Shown: positions 43,653 to 55,220 of the stretch, piece after piece | Numbering within the stretch: position 1 is the stretch's first letter | How the letters are laid out: every line of letters begins with the position of its first letter | From: Ypsolopha sequella | Lineage: Eukaryota; Arthropoda; Insecta; Lepidoptera; Ypsolophidae | Assembly (NCBI GenBank): GCA_934047225.1 | Contig: CAKOHE010000111.1 | Location: 209,788 to 273,787 of the forward strand | Reading direction: 5' to 3' | DNA length: 64,000 bases | Notes under the pieces: model-generated | Database searches by the model: none | Seen by the model: only the letters and a program-made list of their open reading frames with translations | Told to the model about the DNA's origin: nothing | Program-made: the position numbers and the translations under genes

Positions 43653-44010
43653 TCGCAGCCGGATTGTGAAAAACCCGCCTCTTTCTAATTAATCGAAACG
43701 GAAAACTTAAACTCAAAATTCACTCAAAGGTTATGCAACAAAACCTTATTACCTATACCTATATATTATGTATGTTGCCATCGCAAAGTTTCCATTGGTT
43801 TCTGTAAAATAGAATTCAAAAATCTTGAATTTTAAAACATTGGAAATTCTAATTTACAGAAACTAATGGAAACTTTGCGAATGCAGTATACACAATACAT
43901 AGGTAATAAAGTAACAAGGTTATGTTGAATAACTATTGAGTGAATTTTGAATTTAAGTGTTCTGTTTCGATTAATTAGAAAAAGGCGGGTTTTTCACAAT
44001 CCGGCTGCGA
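43653..44010. mobile_element. Foldback MITE, complete copy
   Basis: Ends TCGCAGCCGGATTGTGAAAA and TTTTCACAATCCGGCTGCGA are exact inverted repeats, and the arms extend about 160 bp with the CAAAGTTTCCATTGG centre. A half copy directly precedes it (43545-43652). The interrupted homologue is at 37286-38538. Confidence 0.8.
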
Positions 44011-44025
44011 AACCGCTGCTATTAA

Positions 44026-44491
44026 GGGCCTTACTATCGCCAAATGGGTACTTTCTAAAGCCTACTCCTCGTTTATGGCCAAACCAAAAATAATGAAAAA
44101 CTATAATATGAAGTATCAACTCTTAGACAACATATACAACATTTTTCTTTTTCATACCACCAAAACTTCTCCATGAAATATTTTTTTAACTGAATGGTGT
44201 TTTTTGGCTTAAATTTCCTACTGCTCCTAAGTGGCTTGGCCGATTTAATTCATTTATGCTTTGATAAATAGATAAACTTGATAACTATAAACATAACATA
44301 ACATTATTCAATCAAACAATCACGTCCAAGTGAAAAGTATAATTTTCTCCTATTTCGCCCTATCAAGGACGCAGCGAGCGTCGTAACAGCCACTATGCAT
44401 TGCGCGCTGATATGAACGTTATTTCAATGTCGTTTCCGTTGATATTCGTACCGACAAATACCGAGCTGCTAATTTGGCGACGGTAATCGCC
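44026..44491 (-). mobile_element. piggyBac-like MITE, copy 2 (TTAA target sites)
   Basis: Inverted copy of 3579-4043, flanked by TTAA at 44022-44025 and 44492-44495. Sequence is well conserved over the full 466 bp, including TCAAGGACGCAGCGAGCGTC. Non-coding. Confidence 0.78.
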
Positions 44492-44814
44492 TTAAGAATC
44501 AGACACAATTTTGATGCCTACTTAAAAATTTGCGTTTCTTTTTAAATAAAATTTAATTCCACAATTTAAAGCGTAACTTTAAACTAGTTTGTAATTTAAA
44601 ATAAAATTTTAGTCTAATGAACAAAAAAACAAAAGTTTATTAAGAAAGAAAAAAAGGTTGTGCAAAAATGTACAATGGTTTAATTTATAGGTAAGTTTTT
44701 CTTAGTTTTTTCTTAATTTAGTTAGGTATAATTTTATCTTTTATATTAATATTAATTTAAAGGTAGTCTAGTTTTTTAATGTTATTTAAGTTTTATACTG
44801 TTAAGTAACGCATA

Positions 44815-45107
44815 TCAAAAGGTACTCAAAAAATAAGGTTTAGTATTAACGTGAGGCAGCCTGATTTTATCGAAGATCGATTTATTTGAAAAAATCGATT
44901 CAGCATCGTTTTTAGCAAGATGTGACCAATCCGTAGATGTGTAGAAACAAAAAATACATCAAAATAATAAGGTTGGCTGTGCGCAACCTGGAGCATTTTG
45001 TACAGTCAGCAAAACAATATTTATTTTGATACTGTTTTTTTTTCTACACAACTATAAATTGGTCCCATCTTGTTACTCGATACATAGGGTTACCGATTGT
45101 ACGCTAT
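44815..45107 (+). mobile_element. MITE of the 55-bp-unit family (partial)
   Basis: Homologous to 28390-28667: ATCGATTCAGCATCGTTTTT, AAGATGTGACCAATCCG and the right end ACATAGGGTTACCGATTGTA. No tandem array here. Directly after it the sequence GCTATTAGTCTATAAG represents an uninterrupted form of the target used by THAP-element copy 2. Confidence 0.65.
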
Positions 45108-45405
45108 TAGTCTATAAGTTTGTATGTAGGCATCGCACACGAGTATGTACTTACATATGAAATTAATTTTGTTACCGATATTCGAGTGATAAGCTTTATT
45201 TAACATGATTCTATATTCCATCCGAGTAAATAATCAAACGTTTCATTTTACATAAGCCGGAAGCGTTTAAATGATGATATCGATGTGCAGATTTATATTG
45301 CACAATGTAAATAAAAAATTCAACTTTTTTACTTTATTATTGTAATCGCTTCCGTAAAATTCAACTTGAAGAAGCACTTTTTGTCCTCTCAGCGGCTCTA
45401 GCTAC

Positions 45406-45424
45406 TAATACTTTATATTCTCTG
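45406..45424 (-). repeat. Isolated terminus resembling the THAP-associated element
   Basis: The complement reads CAGAGAATATAAAGTATTA, identical to the first 19 bases of the elements at 22274 and 28675; similarity then stops. Either a relic end or a related family. Confidence 0.5.
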
Positions 45425-45481
45425 CTACTAGTATGTATTCATGTAGCGTATCATAATTAAATACATATAATATATATATTA

Positions 45482-45846
45482 TTTTTCAATGCATGTGCTC
45501 GTAAAGGCCCACTTTTGATGCATCAAAACCGAACAAAAAGTCGATTATTTTGCCCTAGGGCTTTATTATTATTATTATTTTTTTTTTGCAATGGTTGGCT
45601 AACCTGCAGCTTTTTTTTTCCACTGTTTAACGGCTCTGGATACAGTCCTTTTGAGCCAATTACAATTTAAAGTTCACAAAATTATATTTGTTTTATTTCC
45701 TCACACAATGCATTGAAAAACGTAGTATGATACACGGGCGTAAAAGCAATAAATTACTCGGTTACGTTTAAAACACTCGCTACGCTTGTGTTTTAAATCG
45801 TCCTCGTAATTTATTCCTTTTCGCCCTAGTAACATAAACTACTATT
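45482..45846 (+). mobile_element. Repeat R copy
   Basis: Full-length, single copy of the family described at 6689-7757, with CAATGCATGTGCTCGTAAAG at the start and ACATAAACTACTATT at the end. A small internal deletion affects the ACCTGCAGC region. Confidence 0.8.
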
Positions 45847-46139
45847 AGTACTCTTTGTTTTGTTTTTAGACCGTTAGGTAGTTAGGTATACTTTTAGATT
45901 AATAGTGTATGTTGACTATTATAATTATATAGTTACATAACATATTTATATCGCTCTTTATGCACTCAATTTAAATTTCAATAAGCCATGTATAATTTTT
46001 CTTCATCTGTCATTTATGGTTGACTGGAAGAAATTTCTTTCAGAAATAAGTCCACCTTTGCCCTGTATTTCTCTTAATTCTTATCCGTAGTTATTTGTTT
46101 TTTGTGTGCACTAAAGTGTTTATTATTATTTCGAGAATT

Positions 46140-46326
46140 TTTGATCTCGTCTCTCCCTCTTGGCCAATACGGTACATCCCTCGGCAGAAGCACAGTCGAC
46201 CGAGGTTCAGAGCCCCAGGGAAAGAAACCGGCGAACGATGCGAGCAGTATCGAGCAGAACCGCCTTCTGCATCCGCGCTGGAAGCGAACTGCCGCGGAAT
46301 CCCAACCGTCTCAGGTTGGTTCGAGA
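46140..46326 (+). other. GC-rich segment, possible exon
   Basis: The segment from about 46160 to 46314 is GC-rich and open in all three plus frames, ending CCGTCTCAG followed by GTTGGT, a possible donor. None of the readings shows a known domain. It abuts the inverted LINE tail at 46327. Undecided between exon and repeat. Confidence 0.25.
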
Positions 46327-46990
46327 CAACAACAACAACAACAACAATGCAACTTTATTTGTACACCATATAAAAAGGAACAGAAATATAAATACTTAAT
46401 TTTAACTAACGTATTATGTAGCACAAACAGGCGGCCTTATCGCTTAAAGCGATCTCTTCCAGACAACCTTAGGGTGGATGAAACTGTTTAGAATGATCGC
46501 TGAAATGGTGGTGTACTATTTTTAATAATAGATATATTTCAATATTAATAGATAAACGTATTAATATATAATGATAAATACATACTAATAAAATATATAA
46601 CAAACAATAAAAATAATATATATATGTATATGTCATGAAATAAATTGTCAAAAATATAAATAAATTGGAAAAAATGAAAAAATAATGATAATGAATATTT
46701 CGGTAATCAGAGTGAAAGATAGTGTCCTTTAACTAGTCTCTTGAAGATAGGCAGGGATGGGGCTCTTCTTATATGTAAAGGAAGATCATTCCACTGGTTG
46801 GTATTAACCCGTTCGCGGATAAAACAAGTGGTATTATTTCGGTGGATGCCACGCCCCACATGTCGGTAACCTCGTGAGCCAGGTCGAGATACTTCCTCCT
46901 CTTCTCGGTTTCGACTTTCACGAGATTCTCATCGTGTGGGATTGTGATATCCACCAAAGACACCCGTTTATTAAAAATTAACAAAATATT
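46327..46990 (-). pseudogene. LINE fragment, minus strand, with (TTG)n tail
   Basis: On the minus strand, coding relic 46984-46769 reads VDITIPHDENLVKVETEKRR, then YLDLAHEVTDMWGV and IIPLVLSANGLIPT, a conserved block near the C-terminus of a lepidopteran non-LTR retrotransposon protein. It is followed by the 3-prime motif TTGTCTGGAAGAGATCGCTT with GCGATAAGGCCGCC, then AAATAAAGTTGCATTG and (TTG)n ending at 46327. The polymerase is missing. Confidence 0.8.
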
Positions 46991-47012
46991 TAGGCATGTA
47001 AAATATATGTTT

Positions 47013-47408
47013 AATAGTAGTTTATGCTACAAGGGCGCAAAGGAATAAATTATGAGGACGATTTAAAACACGAGCGTAGCGAGTGTTTTAAACGTAACCG
47101 AGTAATTTATTGCTTTTACGCCCGTGTATCATACTACATTTTTCAATGCATAGTGTGAGGAAATGAAAACAAATATAATCTTGTGAACTTTAAATTATAA
47201 TTGGCTCAAAAGGATTGTATCCAGAGCCGTTAAACAGTGGAAAAAAAGTATAACGTCTATGGTACACAGGAAAGGCTGCAGGTTAGCCAACCATTGTAAA
47301 TAAATCAAAAAAAAATATATATTTTAAAGCCCTAGGGCAAAATAATCGACTTTCTGTTCGGTTTTGATGCATAAAAAGTGGGCCTTTACGAGCACATGCA
47401 TTGAAAAA
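47013..47408 (-). mobile_element. Repeat R copy
   Basis: Full-length inverted copy, from ATAGTAGTTTATGCTACAAG to CACATGCATTGAAAAA. Nearly the same as the intronic copy at 24697-25091. Confidence 0.8.
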
Positions 47409-47615
47409 TCTTAAAAATACTTACACTAAATATTAAAAAAAAACAATTTAAAAACTTCTATTTTAGTTTTAAATAGATATACTGAAAGAAAACTCAGCAT
47501 TGAATAAAATGTATTTACCATAAGTACATCTATTTATAAATAAAAGACAATACAAGTAAGTAATCAAAATAAAATATTAGGTTTAAATTAAAAACTTAAA
47601 ACTTAAAACTATAAG

Positions 47616-47870
47616 GTTAATCAATCACCTGAATTCGTACTGGAGACTTGGTTAGTGTTCGAGTACAAAGCTTAATGACCCTTCAGGAGAAATACAAAAA
47701 AAACATTTTTTGCTCTCGTACTTCCTATGCTAGGAATTGTATTTGAGCTAGTCCAGTTAGTAGGGGAACAAAGATTATTTTTTGTGATTTCGAAAAAAAG
47801 AAATGTCAACGAACCTTGTTGCTGATCACTAACCAAGTCTCCAGTATGAATTCAGGCGGTTGATTAAACT
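47616..47870. mobile_element. MITE with about 40-bp TIRs
   Basis: The left end with GAATTCGTACTGGAGACTTG and the right end with CAAGTCTCCAGTATGAATTC are inverted repeats, extended outward by TTAATCA and TGATTAA. Related ends at 31181-31405 and about 40560. Confidence 0.75.
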
Positions 47871-48310
47871 TCACCTTGTATTATTCCTTATAACTTTTAC
47901 TTAAAATAAATAGAAGCTTAGGTAAGAAATCCATTATCGAACTTACACGAATTTACACCCAAAAATAGGAGGAATTTACACCTTATGAATATATTTGTTG
48001 AAATGGGATGAATTTGTACCGAAAATAAATACTGTTTGGGATGAATTTACATAGGATGAGTTAACATAGGATACATTTCTTTAGGATGAATATAATACAC
48101 CGAACCCGTAGAAGGACTTGGGTATAGGGAGAGGCGCGGGGTGCGGGACGGAGAGGATTTCTAAATCTGATCGCCTGGCTCGATTACATTCCTGTTGGAT
48201 GCTGATAAGCTTACACAATGCGGACTGGTCCACTTAGATGTTTGTAAGTATCGTGGTCACGTACTCAGTAATACTGTTAAATTGTTCTAACCTCAAACTC
48301 ACAAGGTTAC

Positions 48311-48908
48311 AGTGCGCGCCAATCTTTTAGTCGCCTCTGAAGGTAGCCGCACGAGGCGACGCAATAGCCGTTTTTATGGTGTCAGGGGGACGTTACAGGA
48401 GCGAGGGCGCGGAGCACACCCGCCTGCGTGCCGCACCAAACCCCCCCGCTCGCCATTTAGCAGGTGTCAACACTATGCGTTAGTGTTAGTGCTACGTCCG
48501 TACACTACACATGCGCGCCTTGCACGAAAAGTACATTCGAGGAAAAAATTCCATGATACGTTAAGTTTATCGTTGAATCTGTTTGTTATTATTTTTGTTG
48601 CCTTTATTTGTTGTTTTGTTGATTTAGTTTGTTAAAGTTTATAGTTGTTGTTATGCCTCGCGGACGTTATAGCGTTTTAAGGCGACAATGTAGGAAAATG
48701 GTGTTTATATTAATGCGTTTTATTAATATAGTTAAGATCGCACTAAAATAATAAATAAATAATGAAATAGGTATGTACAACAAGTATACCTTCCCACGTA
48801 TAGTAAACATTTAATAATCAACCGTTGATATTATTGTTTCCTTGATTGTACCTGCGCAAGCTTGCACTCGTAACTCAATCAGAGGCGACTAAAAGATTGG
48901 CGCGCACT
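48311..48908 (+). mobile_element. DNA element with 28-bp TIRs and a truncated gene start
   Basis: AGTGCGCGCCAATCTTTTAG with TCGCCTCTGA at the left is repeated inverted at the right end. The 598-bp interior starts with a GC-rich block (GCGAGGGCGCGGAGCACACC) that looks like a promoter and 5-prime leader, followed at 48653 by an ATG with a short frame of 32 codons (MPRGRYSVLRRQCRKM...) ending at 48751. This is the layout expected of a non-autonomous deletion derivative that kept its promoter and the first codons of a transposase. Superfamily unknown, no clear target duplication. Confidence 0.65.
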
Positions 48909-48999
48909 ACCCAGTAGTCTGCATCTATTAACTATGCTGTTATTCATATAACTATGCTGTTATTGTTATTCTGTCTTTCTACATTTTGTTGTACATGTA

Positions 49000-49527
49000 C
49001 GTAATAACTAATTGTACTTAATTGATACATTACTTAATTATAAACAAGACAAAGTTATTAATCTACCTTCTAAGCTGTTATTGCTATAAAATTTTATTTA
49101 TTGTTAAAACTCATTATGTACTGTACGTAACTTCGGTCATTTTCATCGAGACTTATCCATTACATTGTCAAATATGCCTTTGTCTTGGCAGTTCACTTCT
49201 AGAGCTTGCCAGACCTCCTTGGCAGTACTGGCCTGTCTGACATGAACTAGCAACTATACCGAAAACGCGGGTACATTTCTGAGTTTTCTCGAGTCGATGG
49301 ACACGAGAAACAAGTTTGTTGGCGTCCTTTGTCATATATTATCGCATATAGAGGCGAGTTTATCTCTGAAAAGAGATTTCTTCCAGCAAACCTTAGTGGG
49401 AGAGGATACTATAATAATAAAAATGTAGTAATATTTTCCCATATTAATATCATAATTAATTTGTATAATCTGATGTTGTATACTATACAAATACTGTGCA
49501 TGTATAAGTCCTAAATCTATACAGTGT
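49000..49527. other. AT-rich stretch with LINE tail remnant
   Basis: 49355-49400 resembles, on the minus strand, the LINE 3-prime motif TGGAAGAAATCTCTTTTCAG seen more completely at 46370-46480. Otherwise nothing recognised. Confidence 0.4.
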
Positions 49528-50242
49528 CAGTACGTGTTGGTTCTAGCCAGTTATTACATTGTTGATAGAAACTATACGCGACCAGTACGTGTTGGTTCTA
49601 GCCAGTTATTACATTGTTGATAGAAACTATACGCGACCAGTACGTGTTGGTTCTAGCCAGTTATTACATTGTTGATAGAAACTATACGCGACCAGTACGT
49701 GTTGGTTCTAGCCAGTTATTACATTGTTGATAGAAACTATACGCGACCAGTACGTGTTGGTTCTAGCCAGTTATTACATTGTTGATAGAAACTATACGCG
49801 ACCAGTACGTGTTGGTTCTAGCCAGTTATTACATTGTTGATAGAAACTATACGCGACCAGTACGTGTTGGTTCTAGCCAGTTATTACATTGTTGATAGAA
49901 ACTATACGCGACCAGTACGTGTTGGTTCTAGCCAGTTATTACATTGTTGATAGAAACTATACGCGACCAGTACGTGTTGGTTCTAGCCAGTTATTACATT
50001 GTTGATAGAAACTATACGCGACCAGTACGTGTTGGTTCTAGCCAGTTATTACATTGTTGATAGAAACTATACGCGACCAGTACGTGTTGGTTCTAGCCAG
50101 TTATTACATTGTTGATAGAAACTATACGCGACCAGTACGTGTTGGTTCTAGCCAGTTATTACATTGTTGATAGAAACTATACGCGACCAGTACGTGTTGG
50201 TTCTAGCCAGTTATTACATTGTTGATAGAAACTATACGCGAC
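49528..50242. repeat. 55-bp minisatellite, 13 copies
   Basis: The unit begins CAGTACGTGTTGGTTCTAGC and ends ACTATACGCGAC. Thirteen copies with no difference visible. Unit sequence is unrelated to the 55-bp array at 27306-28405. Confidence 0.97.
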
Positions 50243-50451
50243 CAGTACGCGCAAATAGTGTATACTTTCTGAGATTTTTTTTTGCTAATAGTTCTGAAAA
50301 TATACAGTGTAATAACAACACTATGGATGCCGTGTATACTTTAAAAAGACGCTCCCGCGACCTCTATGTCAGTTCAGTGGTCAGGTACTGTGATAGAGAC
50401 AGTCATTTTATTTCAATACTTGCTAATTGCGTTTTTTTTCTTAATGAAATT

Positions 50452-50762
50452 CATCCATCCATCAGCCTAGTTCGTCTACTGCTGGACATAAGCCTTTCCA
50501 GGACTTGGCCACTGCCGGCGGTCATCCTGGAAGAATTGCCCATACTCACACACGCTGGGCAGGCGGGTTGGTGAGCGCGGTACCGGAACCTGCGCCTGAC
50601 GCCGCTGCCCGTCACCAGTCTGTTCCAAATAAGGCCAGGGTATTATGGATGGATATACCGCCATCAATCGGTCCCAAGCATGGTGGGCCTCCTGGTTTTT
50701 TGCCTGTGAGCTGTCCTCTTACTCTCCCCCGAATTACTTCGAGGGGGTCTCCAAGTAAGATT
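50452..50762 (-). mobile_element. SINE-like repeat, (GGAT)n tail, copy 1
   Basis: Same family as 53867-54241. The tail side (CATCCATCCATCAGCC on the plus strand) is at the left; the head is cut at 50762, where a LINE begins. Contains GTCTACTGCTGGACATAAGC and GGTCCCAAGCATGGTGGGCC. Confidence 0.65.
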
Positions 50763-50773
50763 TACATTTATCC

Positions 50774-51928
50774 GAAAAAAAGTTTGTCGTTGCAATACTA
50801 TTCGACTACAAAAAGGCATTCGACACTTTGGAAAGTGAAACACTTCTGAATGCTATGTATGAGTGTGGGGTGGCCGAGCCACTGAACCAATGGTTCCGTG
50901 ATTATCTCACTGAGCGTTCATATCGTGTCAAGGTGGGTGAGGTGTTCAGTGATACGAAGCGGGTCCGGTGCGGAGTACCGCAAGGTTCTGGATGCGGCCC
51001 TGTGTGCTATCTTATGCTGGTCAACAGCCTGTGTGATGTTCTGCGCCATAGCTCGGCGTATATGTTTGCAGATGTCCTATGCGTGCTACGCGCTGGTACT
51101 GCTTACACTGACACCTGTCAACTAGTACAACAAGATGTCGATTCAGTGGTCAAATGGTCACACGACAACGGAATTGTTCTGAACGCTGATAAAACTAAAC
51201 TCTTAGTTATCCATTCACCTTACATGATCCCAACGGAACCACTTTCACCTATTGTTGTTACTCATGACTACTCTTGCTTCCACAATAACTTGACACCCTG
51301 TGATTGCAAACCTATTGAACGAGTACAATGTGCCACCTACCTTGGGATGAAAATTGATGAAAACTTTTCATGGACAACACGTCATGTAGATTACATTTGT
51401 AGTAAGCTTAAAACTCTGCTTGGTAAATTCTACCATTTAAGTTTTAGAGTCCCAACTAGTACTCTTAAATGTTTGTATACGTGTTTGGTTGACTCAATAA
51501 TAAGCTATGCTCTCGACTGCTATGGACTAACATTTAAAACAAACATAGATAAATTAGAGAAACTTCAAATTAGGTTCCTAAAGCTCCTTGTGTCTAATAA
51601 AACCAAAAGTAAATGCAGAGATGATTACAGAAAATTATTTAAAATATGCAAAATTCTTCCAGTCAGCTTAAAACATAAATTATTATTATTAGTTAATCAG
51701 CATGGTAGACAAGAGCATAACTTATCTCTTGTAAGCCATACTTGTGATACTAGGTCAGTAAGAGCGGGTAATTACAATGTACCAAGAGTGCGTAATTATT
51801 ATGGCGATAGAACTTTAAAAAAGCGTATCCCATATATTCTAAATAGCCTGCCCATTAATATTAGGCAGGAGTCCAATAAACAAACGTTTAAACAACTGTT
51901 ATTGAATCATCTCCTCAATACCATGTAA
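50774..51928 (+). pseudogene. Non-LTR reverse transcriptase, active site altered
   Basis: The frame is open from about 50774 (KKFVVAILFDYKKAFDTLES) to the stop after 51925. Motif A is LFDYKKAFD with both acidic residues; motif B is RCGVPQGSGCGP; motif C reads YMFADVLC, where the family has two consecutive Asp, so the second catalytic Asp is Val. A C-terminal region follows (YLGMKIDENFSW, then LVDSIISYALDCYG and LNSLPINIRQ). Fingers, endonuclease and ORF1 are missing by truncation at about 50765. The type is jockey/CR1-like; about 385 codons remain. Confidence 0.85.
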
Positions 51929-51957
51929 GTTTATAGTTAAATAGATATAACTATTAT

Positions 51958-52837
51958 AATTAGCTGGTGCGGTCGGCCGCGCGTCAGCGGATACCCACGC
52001 CAATTAGCTGGTGCGGTCGGCCGCGCGTCAGCGGATACCCACGCCAATTAGCTGGTGCGGTCGGGCGCGCGTCAGCGGATACCCACGCCAATTAGCTGGT
52101 GCGGTCGGCCGCGCGTCAGCGGATACCCACGCCAATTAGCTGGTGCGGTCGGGCGCGCGTCAGCGGATACCCACGCCAATTAGCTGGTGCGGTCGGCCGC
52201 GCGTCAGCGGATACCCACGCCAATTAGCTGGTGCGGTCGGCCGCGCGTCAGCGGATACCCACGCCAATTAGCTGGTGCGGTCGGCCGCGCGTCAGCGGAT
52301 ACCCACGCCAATTAGCTGGTGCGGTCGGGCGCGCGTCAGCGGATACCCACGCCAATTAGCTGGTGCGGTCGGCCGCGCGTCAGCGGATACCCACGCCAAT
52401 TAGCTGGTGCGGTCGGCCGCGCGTCAGCGGATACCCACGCCAATTAGCTGGTGCGGTCGGGCGCGCGTCAGCGGATACCCACGCCAATTAGCTGGTGCGG
52501 TCGGCCGCGCGTCAGCGGATACCCACGCCAATTAGCTGGTGCGGTCGGGCGCGCGTCAGCGGATACCCACGCCAATTAGCTGGTGCGGTCGGGCGCGCGT
52601 CAGCGGATACCCACGCCAATTAGCTGGTGCGGTCGGCCGCGCGTCAGCGGATACCCACGCCAATTAGCTGGTGCGGTCGGGCGCGCGTCAGCGGATACCC
52701 ACGCCAATTAGCTGGTGCGGTCGGCCGCGCGTCAGCGGATACCCACGCCAATTAGCTGGTGCGGTCGGGCGCGCGTCAGCGGATACCCACGCCAATTAGC
52801 TGGTGCGGTCGGCCGCGCGTCAGCGGATACCCACGCC
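51958..52837. repeat. 44-bp GC-rich minisatellite, 20 copies
   Basis: The unit begins AATTAGCTGGTGCGGTCGG and contains CGCGCGTCAGCGGATACCCA. Twenty copies, with one variable site (GGCCGC or GGGCGC) changing back and forth along the array. It is much GC-richer than its surroundings and lies in the 3-prime UTR of the LINE. Confidence 0.97.
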
Positions 52838-53479
52838 AATTCATAGCTTAGTAATGGCACGTAAAGTGGTAGCGGAGGCGTGGCCGCTTATGTTCGGCTG
52901 ATCGTACTAATTACTTTTATTTAAGTAGGTACTAATTTTATTAAAATTGTATCAGAGACTCACGGATCCCACAGTCAAACTGTACATGCAGTTTTGTGGG
53001 TCATATTTAGCTATAAGATAATCTACCTTTTGATAAATAAAAGTCTTCATTCATTCATTCATTCACCTCATAAAATTAAATAACTTTATGTCAAATAATT
53101 TGATAAATACCTTGTGTTTATGACACGCAGGAGGTTATTTTTATATCACATTTTAGTAAATTTAGAGAACAGACATTTTTGTACATCGATAAATCTTAAA
53201 ATAAAATATGTATTACAGAATTAAAATTGCATTTTATTTTATCTTGCTGGTCGTTTCTAAAAATAAAAATAGCATAATTAAAACTGTAAAATATTATTTC
53301 GGTGTAATAGTCACGAAAAGCTAATAATATATTAAAGCAACAAACCTTTTTTTATTATTCCTTTTCCATCACCTCGAAGAAATAACAAAAATAGATTAAT
53401 TGTCCAAAAAGTTCACAAAACAAACACAAAATTTAGCTAAACACTAGTCACTACACTTGCATCAACCCCAAATAAAAAT

Positions 53480-53765
53480 ACTTAGCTAATGGCTTCACAA
53501 AGGAACGGTATAAAGTTATTGTGCAGAGAGCGTCGTGGTCGCAGGGCTGAGAGACAAGCGTCGCGACCCGTAGCTCGCAGCGCACTGAACGAGCTACGAG
53601 ATCGCGTAGCGCCGGCGAACCAACCGCTACGACGTAGCACGCCTACAAATAGTCTTATCGCTGCTGTTTTTTACAGACTTCAAGAAAACCGGCCAAGTGC
53701 AAGTCGGGCACGCTCCATTAGGGTTCCATCGGAACTACCCCCGTGTAATTTTTTTTTTTGATACA
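53480..53765. repeat. GC-rich hairpin segment and repeat fragment
   Basis: GCGTCGCGACCCGTAGCTCG and CGAGCTACGAGATCGCG form a stem around 53555-53610. From about 53690 a fragment of the repeat described at 31692-31984 follows (CCGGCCAAGTGCAAGTCGGG). The plus-strand open frame across it has no known domain. Confidence 0.5.
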
Positions 53766-53866
53766 ACCACTAAGAGACGGTTGACCAAACTAACTGACAA
53801 ATCCTTTCTTTTCAATTGTCAAAACCATGTCGTGAAGCGAGATGATGTCAATTAAAAGCGACACCA

Positions 53867-54241
53867 TCCATCCATCCATCCATCAGCCTAGTTCGTCCAC
53901 CGCTGGACATAAGCCTTTCCAGGACTTTGCCACTCCCGGCGGTCATCCTGGAAGAATTGCCCATACTCACACACGCTGGGCAGACGAATAGATGAGCGCG
54001 GTGCCGGAACCCTCGCACCAGTGACGCCGCTGCCCGTCACCGGTCTGTTTCATATAAGGCCCGGCTATTAGGGATGGATATACCGCCATCCATTGGTCCC
54101 AGGCATGGTGGGCCTCCTGGTTTTTTGCCTGTGAGCTGTCCTCTTACTCTCCACCGAATTACTTCGAGGGGGTCTCCAAGTAAGACCACTATCTTACCAC
54201 TGTACCTCTACAGTCGAGCCCGGCATCAGCTCTACCACCTT
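53867..54241 (-). mobile_element. SINE-like retroposon with 12-bp target duplication
   Basis: Flanked by the direct repeat AAAGCGACACCA (53855-53866 and 54242-54253), which supports target-primed insertion. On the minus strand it runs from AGGTGGTAGAGCTGATGCCG at the head to a (GGAT)n tail. The head contains GGTGGTAGAGC and GGGCTCGACTG, loosely like tRNA-type A and B boxes. Related copies at 50452-50762 and 60142-60500. About 375 bp, non-coding. Confidence 0.75.
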
Positions 54242-54601
54242 AAAGCGACACCAGGTGAGTGGTTATAGGCAGTTGCAAAATTAGTCATTCGTTTTGATGA
54301 TTTTGTGAACAGACTAATTGAACTTGCCTGCTTTCACTCTCTCAGTTTTTGAGTGAGCGTTCTTCATCCTAGTTCTAATGGTTTATGTCTTATTAAAATG
54401 CAAAAATCTAGTCATACGTGTCAAATCTATCGATTGTTGTAATAAAAAGCCGGAGTCCGAAAATCGGCCATCATGCTTTACGTAGTGCTGAGACGGATTG
54501 ACATTGGATATTATTAGTTGGAATTAAGTTAGCAGTGCTAGGATATAGGTCAAGTTATAGTGGTTAAGTGGAAATAAATATCGAAATCATTTATTTGTGA
54601 T

Positions 54602-55058
54602 TTGGTGCCTTGACGTCGAGTCCCGCCACGTCGAGTAGCCTCTACGTCTACTATTTTTTTTGTATTTACTTTTTTATAGTGAAAAGTTCACGCATTAGGT
54701 GCCGCCACGTCTACTGTGAGAAAAAGTACAGTCAATGAAACATTTTTTTTCCAATCGTAAATCTTTTAATGATTACAAATAAAAATCAACATAAATAATT
54801 GCAGTAAACGAGGCCCACTTGTACTAATTTTGAGACGTCGCAGAAGTTAGGTAAACCGGTGTTGCGATGGGTGTATGCTTTTTCAAAGAAGACTGTTCAA
54901 ATATTCGTATGACTGTACATTTGTAAACTGTTAGTAGACGTGCCGGTAACAAAAGCGAGGATTTTTCAACGGTTCGACGTGGCGGTACTAAAAGCGACAG
55001 TTTGTTGAGTAGACGTAGAGGCTACTCGACGTGGTGGGACTCGACGTCAAGGCAACAA
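54602..55058. mobile_element. MITE with about 48-bp TIRs
   Basis: Ends TGCCTTGACGTCGAGTCCCG and CGGG-like complement with CTCGACGTCAAGGCAACAA form inverted repeats that continue through CACGTCGAGTAGCCTCTACG. 457 bp; the interior repeats GCCACGTCTACTGTG once. Non-coding. Confidence 0.8.
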
Positions 55059-55220
55059 ATCTTATTTGTTGTACACAGTAAAACATTTTGCTGTAAGTGG
55101 CTTGCAAAAATAATCTTTAAAAAAATTATTACAAATGAAATTAAAATATCAATAATAATTACCAGTTATAGTTTTAATGTCAATATAATTTATATAATCG
55201 TCGTAACATTTATAAATTAA

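Larger units (their letters stand above)
50765..53065 (+). mobile_element. 5-prime-truncated LINE with minisatellite in its 3-prime UTR
   Basis: Coding part 50774-51928, then a 3-prime UTR that contains twenty copies of a 44-bp unit (51958-52837), and a tail ending TAAAAGTCTTCATTCATTCA with (ATTC)n at 53047-53065. The polymerase active site is altered, so the copy is dead. Confidence 0.8.

Noticed and set aside
45120..45424. A third full copy of the THAP-associated element
   Set aside because: Only the terminal 19 bp match; the interior and the other end differ.
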